Assembly: GCF_003583935.1 (NCBI RefSeq)
Contig: NZ_QYRN01000005.1
Span: 62,001 to 126,000, forward strand
Origin: Aureimonas flava
GTDB taxonomy: Bacteria; Pseudomonadota; Alphaproteobacteria; Rhizobiales; Rhizobiaceae
Length of the DNA: 64,000 bases
Direction of reading: 5' to 3'
A program made the translations under genes and the position numbers. Below the pieces are notes generated by a model. That model had not been told where the DNA came from. It worked only from the letters and a program-made list of their open reading frames with translations, and ran no database searches. Shown piece after piece: positions 56,469 through 64,000 of the stretch; positions within the stretch are counted from its first letter, which is position 1; every line of letters starts with the position of its first letter.

Positions 56469-57622
56469 GTCACGGCTCCGTTGGCGACGCGCAGCATCTG
56501 CGCCCGTCCGCCCAGCGCTTCGAACAGCGCGGCGTCCGTGCCGGTCAGGAACGACTGCACGCCGAGCCCGTCGAGGATGTCGAACAGGGCGGCGCGACGG
56601 CCGGGGTCGAGATGGGCGGCGATCTCGTCCAGGAGCAGGACCGGCGCCATGCCCGACGCGGCTTCCACGAGCCGCGCATGGGCCAGCACGAGGCCGATCA
56701 GCAGCGCCTTCTGCTCGCCGGTCGAGGACAGGGCCGCGGACATGGCCTTGGCGCGGTGGGCGACCAAGAGGTCGCCGCGATGGGGGCCCTCCAGCGTGCG
56801 CCCCGCGGCGCGGTCCGCCATGCGGCGGCGCGCCAGCCGCTCGGCCGCGCGGTCTTCGAGGTCCACCGCCGCGCCCTCGAGACCGAGGTCCTCGTAGCCG
56901 GACGGGAGATCGAGCTCGGCCACCGGGAAGGGGGAAGCGGACGCGGCGTCGAGGAGGCCGGCGAGGCGGGCCACGAGGTCCGCCCGCGCCAGCGCGATCG
57001 CAAGGCCGAGCTCGGCCATCTGCCGCTCGATGCCGGCGAGCCAGCGGTCGTCGAAGCGGTCCTCCGCGAGGAGCCGGTTGCGCCCGCGCATGGCCTTCTC
57101 GTAGTCGAGCGTCCGGCGGCCGTGCTCGGGATCGACGGTCAGCACCATGCGGTCGAGAAAGCGGCGGCGGTCGGCGGCGGGACCGGTGAAGAGCCCGTCC
57201 ATGGCGGGCGTCAGCCAGATCACGCGCAGGAATTCCAGAAGCTCGTCGGTGGAGCGCGCCGTGGTGCCGTCGATGCGCAGCACGCGCGCGGGCGCCCCCT
57301 CGTCGGGTCGCACCAGGGTGAGGATGTCGGTCGGCTCGTCGGCGGGAAGCGTGCCGGCGAGGCGGGCGCGCACGGAGAAGCCGCCGGTCGCGCTCGTCCC
57401 GCCCGTCCCCGCGCGCGCGATCTCGCCGTAGGCGGCGCGGCGCAGGCCCTTGCCGGGCGACAGGAGCGACAGGGCTTCCAGGAGGTTGGTCTTGCCCGAG
57501 CCGTTGTCGCCGTGGAGCACCACGAAGCGCGAGCCGATCGAAAGGTTCAGGGTCTCGTAGTTGCGGAAGTCCACGAGGCCGAGCCCGGTGACGCGCAGCC
57601 GGGCGTCGGGTGTGCGATCCAT
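56465..57622 (-). CDS. recF: RecF, recombination mediator ATPase
   Basis: 385-residue SMC-like protein that helps load RecA at gaps. Walker A is GDNGSGKTNLLEALSLLSPGKGLR, the signature is LEGPHRGDL followed by SSTGEQKALLIGLVLAHA, and Walker B is LLLDEIAAHLD. It starts at ATG 57622, 20 bases after dnaN, so the order dnaN-recF-moeB forms an operon. moeB is coupled by a four-base overlap. Confidence 0.95.
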   Translation of the reverse strand: MDRTPDARLRVTGLGLVDFRNYETLNLSIGSRFVVLHGDNGSGKTNLLEALSLLSPGKGLRRAAYGEIARAGTGGTSATGGFSVRARLAGTLPADEPTDILTLVRPDEGAPARVLRIDGTTARSTDELLEFLRVIWLTPAMDGLFTGPAADRRRFLDRMVLTVDPEHGRRTLDYEKAMRGRNRLLAEDRFDDRWLAGIERQMAELGLAIALARADLVARLAGLLDAASASPFPVAELDLPSGYEDLGLEGAAVDLEDRAAERLARRRMADRAAGRTLEGPHRGDLLVAHRAKAMSAALSSTGEQKALLIGLVLAHARLVEAASGMAPVLLLDEIAAHLDPGRRAALFDILDGLGVQSFLTGTDAALFEALGGRAQMLRVANGAVT

Positions 57623-57642
57623 GGACGCTGCGGCGCGCCCCG

Positions 57643-58761
57643 TCAGACGCGCATCGGCATCAGGACGTAGAGCGTTCCCTCGTCGCCCCCGTCGCGGATC
57701 AGCGTGGGCGAGCCGGGGTCGGCCATCATGAACACGGCGCTGTCGCCCGAGAGCTGGCCGGTGATGTCGAGGAGGTAGCGGGCGTTGAAGCCGATCTCGA
57801 TCTCCTCCGATTCGTAGCCGACGGGCAGCTCCTCGGTGGCGGTGCCGGCGTCGGGCGAGTTGACCGTCAGCACGAGCTGGCCGTCCGACAGGGCGAGCTT
57901 CACCGCGCGCCCGCGCTCGGACGAGATGGTCGACACGCGGTCCACGGCCGCCGCGAAGCTCTGCCGGTCGAGGGTCAGCGCCTTGTCGTTGCCGGTCGGG
58001 ATGACGCGCTGGTAGTCGGGGAAGGTGCCGTCGATGAGCTTGGAGGTCATCACCACGGCGCCGAGGGTGAAGCGGATCTTGGAATCCGAAAGCTCCACGG
58101 CCACGGTCTCGGCGCCCTCGCCGAGCAGCTTCTGGATCTCGGCCACCGTCTTGCGGGGCACGATGATGCCGGGCATGCCCTCCGAGCCGGCCGGGGCGGG
58201 CATCTCGGCGCGCGCCAGGCGATGGCCGTCGGTCGCCACCGCGCGCAGCGTCGGCGCGCCGTCGGCCTCGATCGCGTGGAGGAAGATGCCGTTGAGATAG
58301 TAGCGCGTCTCCTCCGTGGAGATGGCGAACTGCGTCCGCTCCACGAGGCGCGCGAGGTCGGACGCCTTCAGCGTGAAGGCATGCGTGAAGGCGCCGGCCG
58401 TGATGTCGGGGAAGTCGGTTTCGGGCAGGCACTGGAGGCGGAAGGTCGAGCGCCCCGAGGAGACCGTCATCTGCGCGCCGTCGCCGGTGGTCTCGAGCTT
58501 GACCTCCGAACCGTCGGCCAGCTTGCGCACGATGTCGTAGAGGAGGTGGGCGGGCACCGTGGTGGCGCCGGGCACGTCGCCGCTCGCCGGCACGCTCTCG
58601 GTGATCTCGATGTCGAGGTCGGTCGCCTTCAGCCGCATCGCCCCGTCCTCCGTCTTCAGGAGGACGTTGGACAGGATCGGGATCGTGTTGCGCCGCTCCA
58701 CCACGCGCTGGATGTGGCTCAGCGACTTCAGGAGGTTGGACCGCTCGATGATGATACGCAT
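57643..58761 (-). CDS. dnaN: DnaN, DNA polymerase III beta sliding clamp
   Basis: 372-residue sliding clamp with three structurally repeated domains. The N-terminus MRIIIERSNLLKSLSHIQRVVERRNTIPILSNVLL and the C-terminal VLMPMRV are typical. The hydrophobic protein-binding pocket region (GHRLA) is intact. It starts at ATG 58761. The 153 bases to dnaA hold the dnaA terminator and three GCAAAGG repeats, so dnaN probably has its own promoter. Confidence 0.97.
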   Translation of the reverse strand: MRIIIERSNLLKSLSHIQRVVERRNTIPILSNVLLKTEDGAMRLKATDLDIEITESVPASGDVPGATTVPAHLLYDIVRKLADGSEVKLETTGDGAQMTVSSGRSTFRLQCLPETDFPDITAGAFTHAFTLKASDLARLVERTQFAISTEETRYYLNGIFLHAIEADGAPTLRAVATDGHRLARAEMPAPAGSEGMPGIIVPRKTVAEIQKLLGEGAETVAVELSDSKIRFTLGAVVMTSKLIDGTFPDYQRVIPTGNDKALTLDRQSFAAAVDRVSTISSERGRAVKLALSDGQLVLTVNSPDAGTATEELPVGYESEEIEIGFNARYLLDITGQLSGDSAVFMMADPGSPTLIRDGGDEGTLYVLMPMRV

Positions 58762-58813
58762 GGACGACAACCGTTCGCAGACTCGAAAGGTCGCCGGACC
58801 GGCGGGACCCATC

Positions 58814-58858
58814 GCAAAGGTCCCGACGTTTTAGAGCAAAGGCCGCCGGGCGCAAAGG
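58814..58858. repeat. Three direct GCAAAGG repeats upstream of dnaN
   Basis: GCAAAGG occurs at 58814-58820, 58836-58842 and 58852-58858 (CCTTTGC in the dnaN sense), with a related GAAAGG at 58784. They fill the probable dnaN promoter region, next to TCTAAA on the minus strand. Confidence 0.45.
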
Positions 58859-58862
58859 GAAA

Positions 58863-58890
58863 CCGCCGGAAACGCCCATGTTTCCGGCGG
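58863..58890 (-). terminator. dnaA terminator
   Basis: CCGCCGGAAAC (58863-58873) and GTTTCCGGCGG (58880-58890) make a perfect 11-bp stem with a six-base loop. In the dnaA sense it is followed by TTTCCCTTT. It starts 25 bases after the dnaA stop. Confidence 0.7.
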
Positions 58891-58914
58891 GATCGGGACG
58901 GGTGCCGGCGCGCC

Positions 58915-60483
58915 CTACTCCTCGATCATGCGACGGATCACGTCGAGCTCCTCCGAGAGCTTCTCGTCGCCCGCCCGCTCCGCCTCGATCTTGCGCACCG
59001 CATGGAGCACGGTCGTGTGGTCGCGGCCGCCGAAACGCCGCCCGATCTCGGGCAGCGAGCGCGGCGTCATCGTCTTGGCGAGATACATGGCGATCTGGCG
59101 CGGGCGCACGATGGTGCGCGTGCGCCGGGCCGAGAGGATGTCGGTGCGCGACACGTTGTAGTGGCGCGAGACGAACTTCAGGATGTCCTCGATGCGCACC
59201 CGCTTCTCGCCGCCGGCGCGCGTGAGCTGGTTCAGGAGGTCGTCGAGGTGCTCGGCCGAGAGCGGCTGGCCGACGGCGTGGCGGAAGGCGATCTGGTTGA
59301 AGGCGCCTTCGAGATCCCGCCCCGAGCCGGCGACGCGGCGCGCGATCGTCTCCACCACCGTCTCGGGCAGGGAGAAGCTCGGATCCCCCGCCTTCATCGC
59401 CGCCACGCGCGAGGCGAGGATGCCCCGGCGCATCTCGTAGTCGGGCGAGACCATCTCGATGGCGACGCCCCCGGACAGGCGCGAGCGCACGCGGCTGTCG
59501 AGCGATTCCAGCTCGAAGGCCGGCCGGTCGGCCGCCACGATCACCTGCCGCGCCGAATCGATCAGCGCGTTGAGGAGGTGGCAGAACTCCTGCTGGATCG
59601 ACTTGCCCTGCAGGAACTGCATGTCGTCGATGATCAGGATGTCGATGCCGCGCAGGTTCTCCTTGAAGTCGAGCGCCTGGTTGTCGCGGATCGCGGTGGC
59701 GAAGCGCCACATGAAGTATTCGGCGGTGAGGTACACGACGCGCGGCCGGTCCTCGCGCGCCACCGCCGCGTTGGCGATGGCCTGGAGGAGGTGCGTCTTG
59801 CCGAGCCCCACCGAGGCGTGGAGGAAGAGCGGGTTGAAGCGCACCGACTGCGGGCCGTTCTCGGCGATCGAGCGGGCGGCGGCGAGTGCCACGCGGTTGG
59901 AGGCCCCTTCCACGAAGGTCGAGAACACGTAGCGCGGATCGAGCGGCGAGCCGAATTCCGGCCGCGCGCCCTCGCTCGCGGCGCCGCGCTCGGGGGCAGC
60001 GCCCTGGCGGGCCGGGGGGGCGGGCGCGCGGGCGCTCGTCTCGTTCGCGGCGGGCGGCTGGTCGGCGTTGGCGGCCGGCGGGGGCACGGCGACGCCGCGA
60101 ACCGCCGAGCGCACCGCGACGTCCACCTTCAGCGTGCCCGGCACCTCCTCCGCGAAGATCTGCAGCAGCAGGTCGCGATAGTGCCCGTTGATCCAGGACT
60201 TCAGGAACGCGGTGGGCACGGACAGCTGCACCACGCCCTTGCCGACGTGCTCGAGCTTGAGGCGGGCGAACCACGAGGCGAAGACGTCGGGGCCGAGCTG
60301 TGCCTTGAGACGGGCGTTCACACGATCGAGGATCGCCGTCTCGTCGCGTGCCGGTGCTGCCATCGAGGTCTCGCCATCATGAGGTGCGGCCGGGGCGGCA
60401 CGGCTGGGGGTGGAGGGGAAGGCGCGCGCGTGCGCGCCCGGAACCGGGGAGGCAGACGCGGCGCCTGCGTGGAGGGCGGTCAT
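58915..60483 (-). CDS. dnaA: DnaA, replication initiator
   Basis: 522-residue initiator: domain I (ILDRVNARLKAQLGPDVFASWFARLKLE), a Pro/Ala linker, the AAA+ domain (Walker A ASVGLGKTHLLQA, Walker B ILIIDDMQFLQGK, FCHLLNALID) and the domain IV helix-turn-helix with GGRDHTTVLHAVRKIE. The ATG at 60483 has GGAGG at five bases and overlaps the rhodanese stop (ATGA), so it is preferred. It adds about 40 low-complexity residues before the next ATG at 60363, which would give a 482-residue protein. Confidence 0.96.
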   Translation of the reverse strand: MTALHAGAASASPVPGAHARAFPSTPSRAAPAAPHDGETSMAAPARDETAILDRVNARLKAQLGPDVFASWFARLKLEHVGKGVVQLSVPTAFLKSWINGHYRDLLLQIFAEEVPGTLKVDVAVRSAVRGVAVPPPAANADQPPAANETSARAPAPPARQGAAPERGAASEGARPEFGSPLDPRYVFSTFVEGASNRVALAAARSIAENGPQSVRFNPLFLHASVGLGKTHLLQAIANAAVAREDRPRVVYLTAEYFMWRFATAIRDNQALDFKENLRGIDILIIDDMQFLQGKSIQQEFCHLLNALIDSARQVIVAADRPAFELESLDSRVRSRLSGGVAIEMVSPDYEMRRGILASRVAAMKAGDPSFSLPETVVETIARRVAGSGRDLEGAFNQIAFRHAVGQPLSAEHLDDLLNQLTRAGGEKRVRIEDILKFVSRHYNVSRTDILSARRTRTIVRPRQIAMYLAKTMTPRSLPEIGRRFGGRDHTTVLHAVRKIEAERAGDEKLSEELDVIRRMIEE

Positions 60484-60914
60484 TTCTGCCTCCAGGGCAG
60501 GCCGGCCGCCTTCCATCCCGCGAGGTTGCCGCGGTGGCCGTCGGGATCCGGCGGTCCCTCGAAACCGTCCAGCACGTTGTGGCAGGCGGAGAAGCCCGCC
60601 GCCGTCATCGCGGCCGCGCTCGACATCGAGCGGGCCCCGGAGCGGCAGAGGAAGAAGATGGCGGACTCCTGCGAGCCTCCCGCCGCGCGCACCGCGGCGC
60701 CCACGCGCTCCACGAAGCCGGCGTCGACCGACATCGACGGATAGTTCTGCCATTCGGCGAACACGGCGTCCCGGCCGTTCTCGGGCACGAGCGGGAAGCC
60801 CACGAAGTTCCATTCGGCGCTGGTGCGCACGTCGACCAGAAAGCTCTGGGGGTCGGATTGCAGGACGGACCAGCACTCCTCGACCGAAACGTCGCCCTTG
60901 TAGGACCGGCTCAT
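60480..60914 (-). CDS. Rhodanese-domain protein upstream of dnaA
   Basis: 144-residue single-domain rhodanese. The active Cys90 sits in the loop FFLCRSGARS, and the CDC25-like FLVDVRTSAEWNFVGFP is conserved. The reaction is probably sulfur transfer, but the acceptor is unknown. It starts at ATG 60914 with GGGAG six bases upstream. The stop overlaps the dnaA start by four bases, so the two are likely translated in a coupled way. Confidence 0.88.
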   Translation of the reverse strand: MSRSYKGDVSVEECWSVLQSDPQSFLVDVRTSAEWNFVGFPLVPENGRDAVFAEWQNYPSMSVDAGFVERVGAAVRAAGGSQESAIFFLCRSGARSMSSAAAMTAAGFSACHNVLDGFEGPPDPDGHRGNLAGWKAAGLPWRQK

Positions 60915-61132
60915 CGCGAACTCCCAACACGCCGCGCCGACCGAAGCCGGCCGCGGCGGAACGCAGAACGAAATCCACCCTGCCGCGCTCGAACGGAGCG
61001 CGAGCGGTCGGGTGATCCTCATCGATTAACGGAAAGCGCCCGGACGACCCGGCTTCGGGTGGGTCCGCTTAAGTTCTGGAAAACGCCCCTTGTCCCCAGC
61101 CTTCGTCGTCCGGCGCTCTTGTCGTGGGGCAA

Positions 61133-61161
61133 AAGCTACGGAACAGCCCAGGTTCGGGCAA
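61133..61161 (-). promoter_or_regulatory. Possible rhodanese-dnaA promoter
   Basis: On the minus strand TTGCCC (61161-61156), 17 bases, TAGCTT (61138-61133). The leader would be about 210 bases. A GANTC site (61167-61171) lies directly upstream of the -35. Confidence 0.45.
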
Positions 61162-61166
61162 GCTTT

Positions 61167-61538
61167 GAATCGGCGCTCGCGACCTCACCGTGGCCGAACT
61201 GTGGCGACTCCGACATGCCCGTTTCGCGGCCGAAATTCGCAATCGCCTGATTCAAAGGGAGATTCGAAAGGCGGGCGGGCCGCCATTTGGTCGCAGGTCT
61301 GAACGCGGGATTCTTTTTCGCGCCCCGGCTTGACTCCGGCGACTCGCCGCCGGCCGCCGGAAGGACCCGGGGTGGTTTCCGACCCCCTCCGACAAGCGGC
61401 TGTTTGCGCAAGGGTTTTTGTGATTCACGTCAACTCGGCGGCGTGGGCGACAGGGTGTCACATGACAGGGGAATGACGCGGCGGCGGCGTCCGGCCGGTC
61501 CCCCCGCCACACTCCTCCCGCCGCGCGGGGAGCGAATC
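61167..61538. promoter_or_regulatory. Cluster of nine GANTC (CcrM methylation) sites
   Basis: Sites start at 61167, 61206, 61249, 61261, 61309, 61332, 61341, 61422 and 61534. Nine in about 370 bases is far denser than expected for such GC-rich DNA (about one). They sit upstream of the dnaA transcription unit, where CcrM methylation is known to act on dnaA in Caulobacter. Confidence 0.55.
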
Positions 61539-61540
61539 GA

Positions 61541-61574
61541 AAAAGGGCCCGAGGCATGTGCCTCGGGCCCTTTT
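61541..61574 (-). terminator. rpsT terminator
   Basis: AAAAGGGCCCGAGGCA (61541-61556) and TGCCTCGGGCCCTTTT (61559-61574) are perfectly complementary; on the minus strand it ends in TTTT. It begins 26 bases after the rpsT stop. It is symmetrical and could act in both directions. Confidence 0.88.
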
Positions 61575-61599
61575 CAAAGCGGATCGTGGGTGCGGCCGA

Positions 61600-61869
61600 T
61601 CAGGCGGCGCCGACGGCCTTCACGCGGCTCGCCAGACGCGAGATCTTGCGCGAGGCGGTGTTGCGGTGGATCACGCCCTTGGAGGCCGCGCGCGCCAGCT
61701 CGGGCTCGGCCGCCTTGAACGCTTCCTGCGCCGCCGCCTTGTCGCCGGTCAGGATCGCTTCCTCGACCTTGCGCAGGAAGGTGCGCACGCGCGAGCGGCG
61801 CGCCTTGTTGACGGCGGTGCGGCGGGCGATCTTGCGGGCGGCCTTCTTGGCCGACGGCGTATTGGCCAT
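61600..61869 (-). CDS. rpsT: 30S ribosomal protein S20
   Basis: 89-residue basic protein, full length ([26 protein letters not shown] through [23 protein letters not shown]). It binds 16S rRNA. It starts at ATG 61869 and has its own strong promoter and terminator. The rpsT-dnaA neighbourhood is conserved in rhizobia. Confidence 0.98.
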   Translation of the reverse strand: MANTPSAKKAARKIARRTAVNKARRSRVRTFLRKVEEAILTGDKAAAQEAFKAAEPELARAASKGVIHRNTASRKISRLASRVKAVGAA

Positions 61870-62024
61870 GTTCAGTCTCTCTCGGCTTGACGCGGGACCG
61901 ACCGGCCGACTGGGCCGCCCGTCTCCGCGCGAATGGGTTCAACGTGAAGCCGCCGAGCCGAACGGAGATGAGCGGCAAGGCGCGAAAGGCCGCACCGGAA
62001 CGATGCCGCCTGAAATCTGGCGCG

Positions 62025-62053
62025 CTTATAGGGGCAAGCGCCCCGGCCGTCAA
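62025..62053 (-). promoter_or_regulatory. rpsT promoter
   Basis: On the minus strand TTGACG (62053-62048), 17 bases, TATAAG (62030-62025), close to consensus. The leader of about 150 bases could carry S20 feedback control, but no motif is evident. Confidence 0.7.
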
Positions 62054-62073
62054 CGGTCGGGGCGCGGGCACCG

Positions 62074-62847
62074 TCAGCGATGGCGGAAGGTCGGCTTCCG
62101 CTTCTCCACGAAGGCGGCCATGCCCTCGGCCTGATCCTCCAGCGAGAAGGCGGCGGCGAACAGGCGCCGCTCGGCGCGCAGACCCTCGGTGAGCGTCGTG
62201 TCGAAGGCCCGGTTGACGGCTTCCTTGGCCATCATCGCGGCCGGCAGCGAGAAGCCGGCGATCGTCTCGGCCGCCTTCTGGGCCTCGGCCAGAAGCTCGG
62301 CGTCGGGCACGACACGGGCCACGAGGCCCGACCGCTCGGCCTCGTCGGCGTCCATCATCCGTCCGGTGAGGCAGAGGTCCATGGTCTTGGCCTTGCCGAT
62401 CGCGCGCGCCATGCGCTGCGTGCCGCCCATGCCGGGCAGGACGCCGAGCGTGATCTCGGGCTGGCCGAACTTGGCTGATTCGGCGGCGATGATGAAGTCG
62501 CACATCATCGCGACCTCGCAGCCGCCGCCGAGCGCATAGCCGGCCACGGCCGCGATCATCGGCTTGCGGGCGCTCGCGAAGCGGTCCCAGCCGCTGGCGA
62601 AGTCGCCCAGATAGGCCTGCGCGAAGTCGAAGGGCTGCATCTCCTTGATGTCAGCCCCGGCGGCGAAGGCGCGCTCGGAGCCCGTGAGCACCACGGCGCC
62701 GATCTGCGTGTCGGCCGCGAAGGCGTCGGAGGCGTGGAGAAGCTCGGTCAGGACCTGCGTGTTCAGCGCGTTCAGCGCCTTCGGCCGATCCAGGGTCATC
62801 CAGCCGACCCGGCCGCGACGCTCCACCTTGATGCTCGTGTAGTCCAT
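62074..62847 (-). CDS. Enoyl-CoA hydratase
   Basis: 257-residue crotonase. Oxyanion-hole segments are [11 protein letters not shown] and [15 protein letters not shown]. The two catalytic Glu positions (GGGCE and FGQPEITLG) are present, so hydratase activity is expected. It hydrates trans-2-enoyl-CoA in beta-oxidation or branched amino-acid degradation. It starts at ATG 62847 behind GGGAGGA. Its place next to rpsT/dnaA and mutM is conserved in rhizobia. Confidence 0.92.
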   Translation of the reverse strand: MDYTSIKVERRGRVGWMTLDRPKALNALNTQVLTELLHASDAFAADTQIGAVVLTGSERAFAAGADIKEMQPFDFAQAYLGDFASGWDRFASARKPMIAAVAGYALGGGCEVAMMCDFIIAAESAKFGQPEITLGVLPGMGGTQRMARAIGKAKTMDLCLTGRMMDADEAERSGLVARVVPDAELLAEAQKAAETIAGFSLPAAMMAKEAVNRAFDTTLTEGLRAERRLFAAAFSLEDQAEGMAAFVEKRKPTFRHR

Positions 62848-62906
62848 TCCGATCCTCCCGTTGCCCGTCCGAAGGATAGGGGCGTGCGAGCGGTCCGCCA
62901 AGCGGC

Positions 62907-63245
62907 TCAGGCCTCGCCGGCCTCGCGTTCGGCTTGCGGCAGCCCGGCGAACCAGTCGGCATAGGGCGTGTTCTTGGGCGCGAAGCGCGTCCAGTCCCGC
63001 GCGCCGTCCCGCCACCACACGGGGCCGCGCTCGCCGAGCGCGCGCTTGGCCGCGTCGACGTCGCGCCGCGCGGCCCGGCGCTCGTCGTCGCCCGCCGCAT
63101 CGCGCACCGCGCGGCGCGCGGTCATCAGCGCGCGAACGGCGGCCTCGCGCTCGGGCTCCGGCAGCGCCGGGTCGCAGCGGCGCCAGAGCCGGCCCCGGGC
63201 CACGAAGTAGCGCCCGTCGGGCGTTCGTGGATAGTTCACCGTCAC
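62907..63245 (-). CDS. Small conserved-looking protein of unknown function
   Basis: 112 residues, highly charged. It opens with [26 protein letters not shown], has a helical Arg/Ala/Asp-rich middle (about 40-75), then [29 protein letters not shown]. There is no signal peptide or membrane segment. The family is not recognised with certainty. The GTG at 63245 overlaps the mutM stop (GTGA), which supports it as a real, coupled gene. A second GTG at 63239 is possible. Confidence 0.65.
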   Translation of the reverse strand: MTVNYPRTPDGRYFVARGRLWRRCDPALPEPEREAAVRALMTARRAVRDAAGDDERRAARRDVDAAKRALGERGPVWWRDGARDWTRFAPKNTPYADWFAGLPQAEREAGEA

Positions 63246-64000
63246 CGCTGGCACGACGCGCAGAAGAAGGTCGAGCGCCCCGACTGCACGATGCGCTGGA
63301 CGACGCCCCGGCAGCCCTCGTGGCGGCAGGGCTCGCCCTCGCGGTCGTAGACGCAGAACCGGTGCTGGAAGTAGCCGAGCGCGCCGTCCGCCTGGCGATA
63401 GTCGCGCAAGGTGGAGCCGCCGGCCTCGATCGCGTCGGCGATGGTCTCGCGGATGTGGATGGCCAGTTCCCCAAGCCGCTTGGTCGGTCGCCCGTCGGCG
63501 CGCACCAGCGTTCCGGCAAGGCGCCGGGGCGACAGGCGCGCCCGCCACAGAGCCTCGCACACGTAGATGTTGCCGAGGCCCGCGACGATCGTCTGGTCGA
63601 GGAGGGCGGCCTTCAGCGGCGCCGCCTTGCCCTGGAGGCGCGGCGCCAGCGCCTCGCCCGAGAGCCCGTTGCCGGTGGGCTCGATGCCGAGCGCGCGGAA
63701 ATGCGGATGCGTGTCGCGTTCGGCCGCCTCCACCAGGCTCATGTAGCCGAAGCGGCGCGGGTCGTTGAACACGATGCGCGCGCCGGGGGACGCGAGATGG
63801 AACAGCACGTGGTCGTGCAGCCGGTCCTCCGAGCGGGCGAGATGGAACGCCGCGCCGGCCACCGGCTCGCCGCCCCCCGCGCCGTCGACGCCCTCCACGC
63901 GGAACGAGCCGGACATGCCGAGATGCATGGCGAGCACGAGTTCGCCCTCGATCTCGGCCAGGAGATATTTCGCCCGGCGCCCGAGCGACAGGATCCGCCG
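63242..64000 (-). CDS. mutM: MutM, formamidopyrimidine-DNA glycosylase (5' part missing)
   Basis: The C-terminal 250 or so residues are visible; the catalytic Pro-Glu N-terminus lies beyond the right edge. It has the Fpg motifs [23 protein letters not shown], the helix-two-turn-helix ([26 protein letters not shown]) and the zinc finger with C-x4-C and C-x2-C (CRHEGC to FFCASCQR). It removes 8-oxoguanine and similar lesions. Confidence 0.95.
   Translation of the reverse strand, partial: RRILSLGRRAKYLLAEIEGELVLAMHLGMSGSFRVEGVDGAGGGEPVAGAAFHLARSEDRLHDHVLFHLASPGARIVFNDPRRFGYMSLVEAAERDTHPHFRALGIEPTGNGLSGEALAPRLQGKAAPLKAALLDQTIVAGLGNIYVCEALWRARLSPRRLAGTLVRADGRPTKRLGELAIHIRETIADAIEAGGSTLRDYRQADGALGYFQHRFCVYDREGEPCRHEGCRGVVQRIVQSGRSTFFCASCQR

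Larger units (their letters stand above)
60915..61599. promoter_or_regulatory. Long rpsT-rhodanese/dnaA intergenic region
   Basis: 685 bases without a convincing gene. It holds the rpsT terminator (61541-61574), a cluster of GANTC sites, and a probable promoter for the rhodanese-dnaA pair. Composition is less GC-rich than the genes around it in places. No clear DnaA boxes (TTATCCACA-like) were found; TTGTCCCCA at 61090 is the nearest. A replication origin therefore cannot be claimed. Confidence 0.6.

Noticed and set aside
56465-60274. A minus-strand open frame of 1269 codons spanning recF, dnaN and dnaA
   Set aside because: Only its last third is recF. The rest reads dnaN and dnaA out of frame; long spurious frames are expected at this GC content.
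60915-61599. Chromosomal replication origin next to dnaA
   Set aside because: No convincing DnaA boxes. In well-studied alphaproteobacteria the origin is near hemE rather than dnaA. GC-skew over the whole chromosome would decide.

Overview
The window is a gene-dense, very GC-rich stretch of an alphaproteobacterial chromosome. The organism is most likely a member of the Hyphomicrobiales (Rhizobiales). The support is gene order and gene content: lspA-olsB-mutS-glnD-murJ-trpS-usp-nfuA-tsaB-rimI-olsA-miaB-phoH-ybeY-corC-lnt(actA)-phrR-metK-trmB, then rimP-nusA-ylxR-infB-rbfA-truB-rpsO-pnp, then fabI-fabB-fabA beside irr, then moeB-recF-dnaN, dnaA, rpsT, an enoyl-CoA hydratase and mutM. The ornithine-lipid pair OlsA/OlsB, the Irr-type Fur protein and the actA-phrR neighbourhood are rhizobial hallmarks. 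The genus cannot be read from the sequence; an Aurantimonadaceae-like lineage is only a guess.

Layout. 1-3200: lipopolysaccharide transport genes lptC-lptA-lptB (minus strand, lptB cut by the window edge), divergent from sppA. 3312-8650: ihfB, a LapA-type membrane protein, a CoxG-like protein, two RNA methyltransferases, lspA and olsB. 8873-19574: mutS, an SDR, glnD, murJ, a DUF3597 protein, trpS and a universal stress protein. 19588-23391: bluB, a two-component system and its probable periplasmic target. 23551-34801: nfuA through trmB, including the miaB-phoH-ybeY-corC-lnt series. 35032-45723: the transcription/translation block rimP to pnp. 45804-49374: ohr/ohrR and three small-enzyme genes. 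49382-53271: fabI, fabB and fabA divergent from a secreted unknown and irr. 53368-56468: an SH3 protein, a flavin oxidoreductase and an E1-like (MoeB) protein. 56465-64000: recF, dnaN, dnaA, a rhodanese, rpsT, an enoyl-CoA hydratase, a small unknown and mutM (cut by the right edge).

Almost all genes are housekeeping. They cover envelope biogenesis (Lpt, Lnt, LspA, MurJ, Fab, ornithine lipids), translation and RNA decay (NusA, IF2, RbfA, TruB, S15, PNPase, YbeY), replication and repair (DnaA, DnaN, RecF, MutS, MutM), and nitrogen, iron and peroxide control (GlnD, Irr, OhrR). I see no transposase, integrase, phage, CRISPR array, restriction system, tRNA or rRNA, and no sign of a novel multi-gene system. 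The interesting signals are regulatory: a cluster of GANTC (CcrM) sites upstream of the rhodanese-dnaA pair, a tandem OmpR-type operator at the two-component locus, an IRO-like TGA-N9-TCA box in the irr promoter, paired OhrR palindromes, a compact promoter-terminator unit upstream of rimP, triplicated GCAAAGG repeats upstream of dnaN, and a possible ATT start for lptC.
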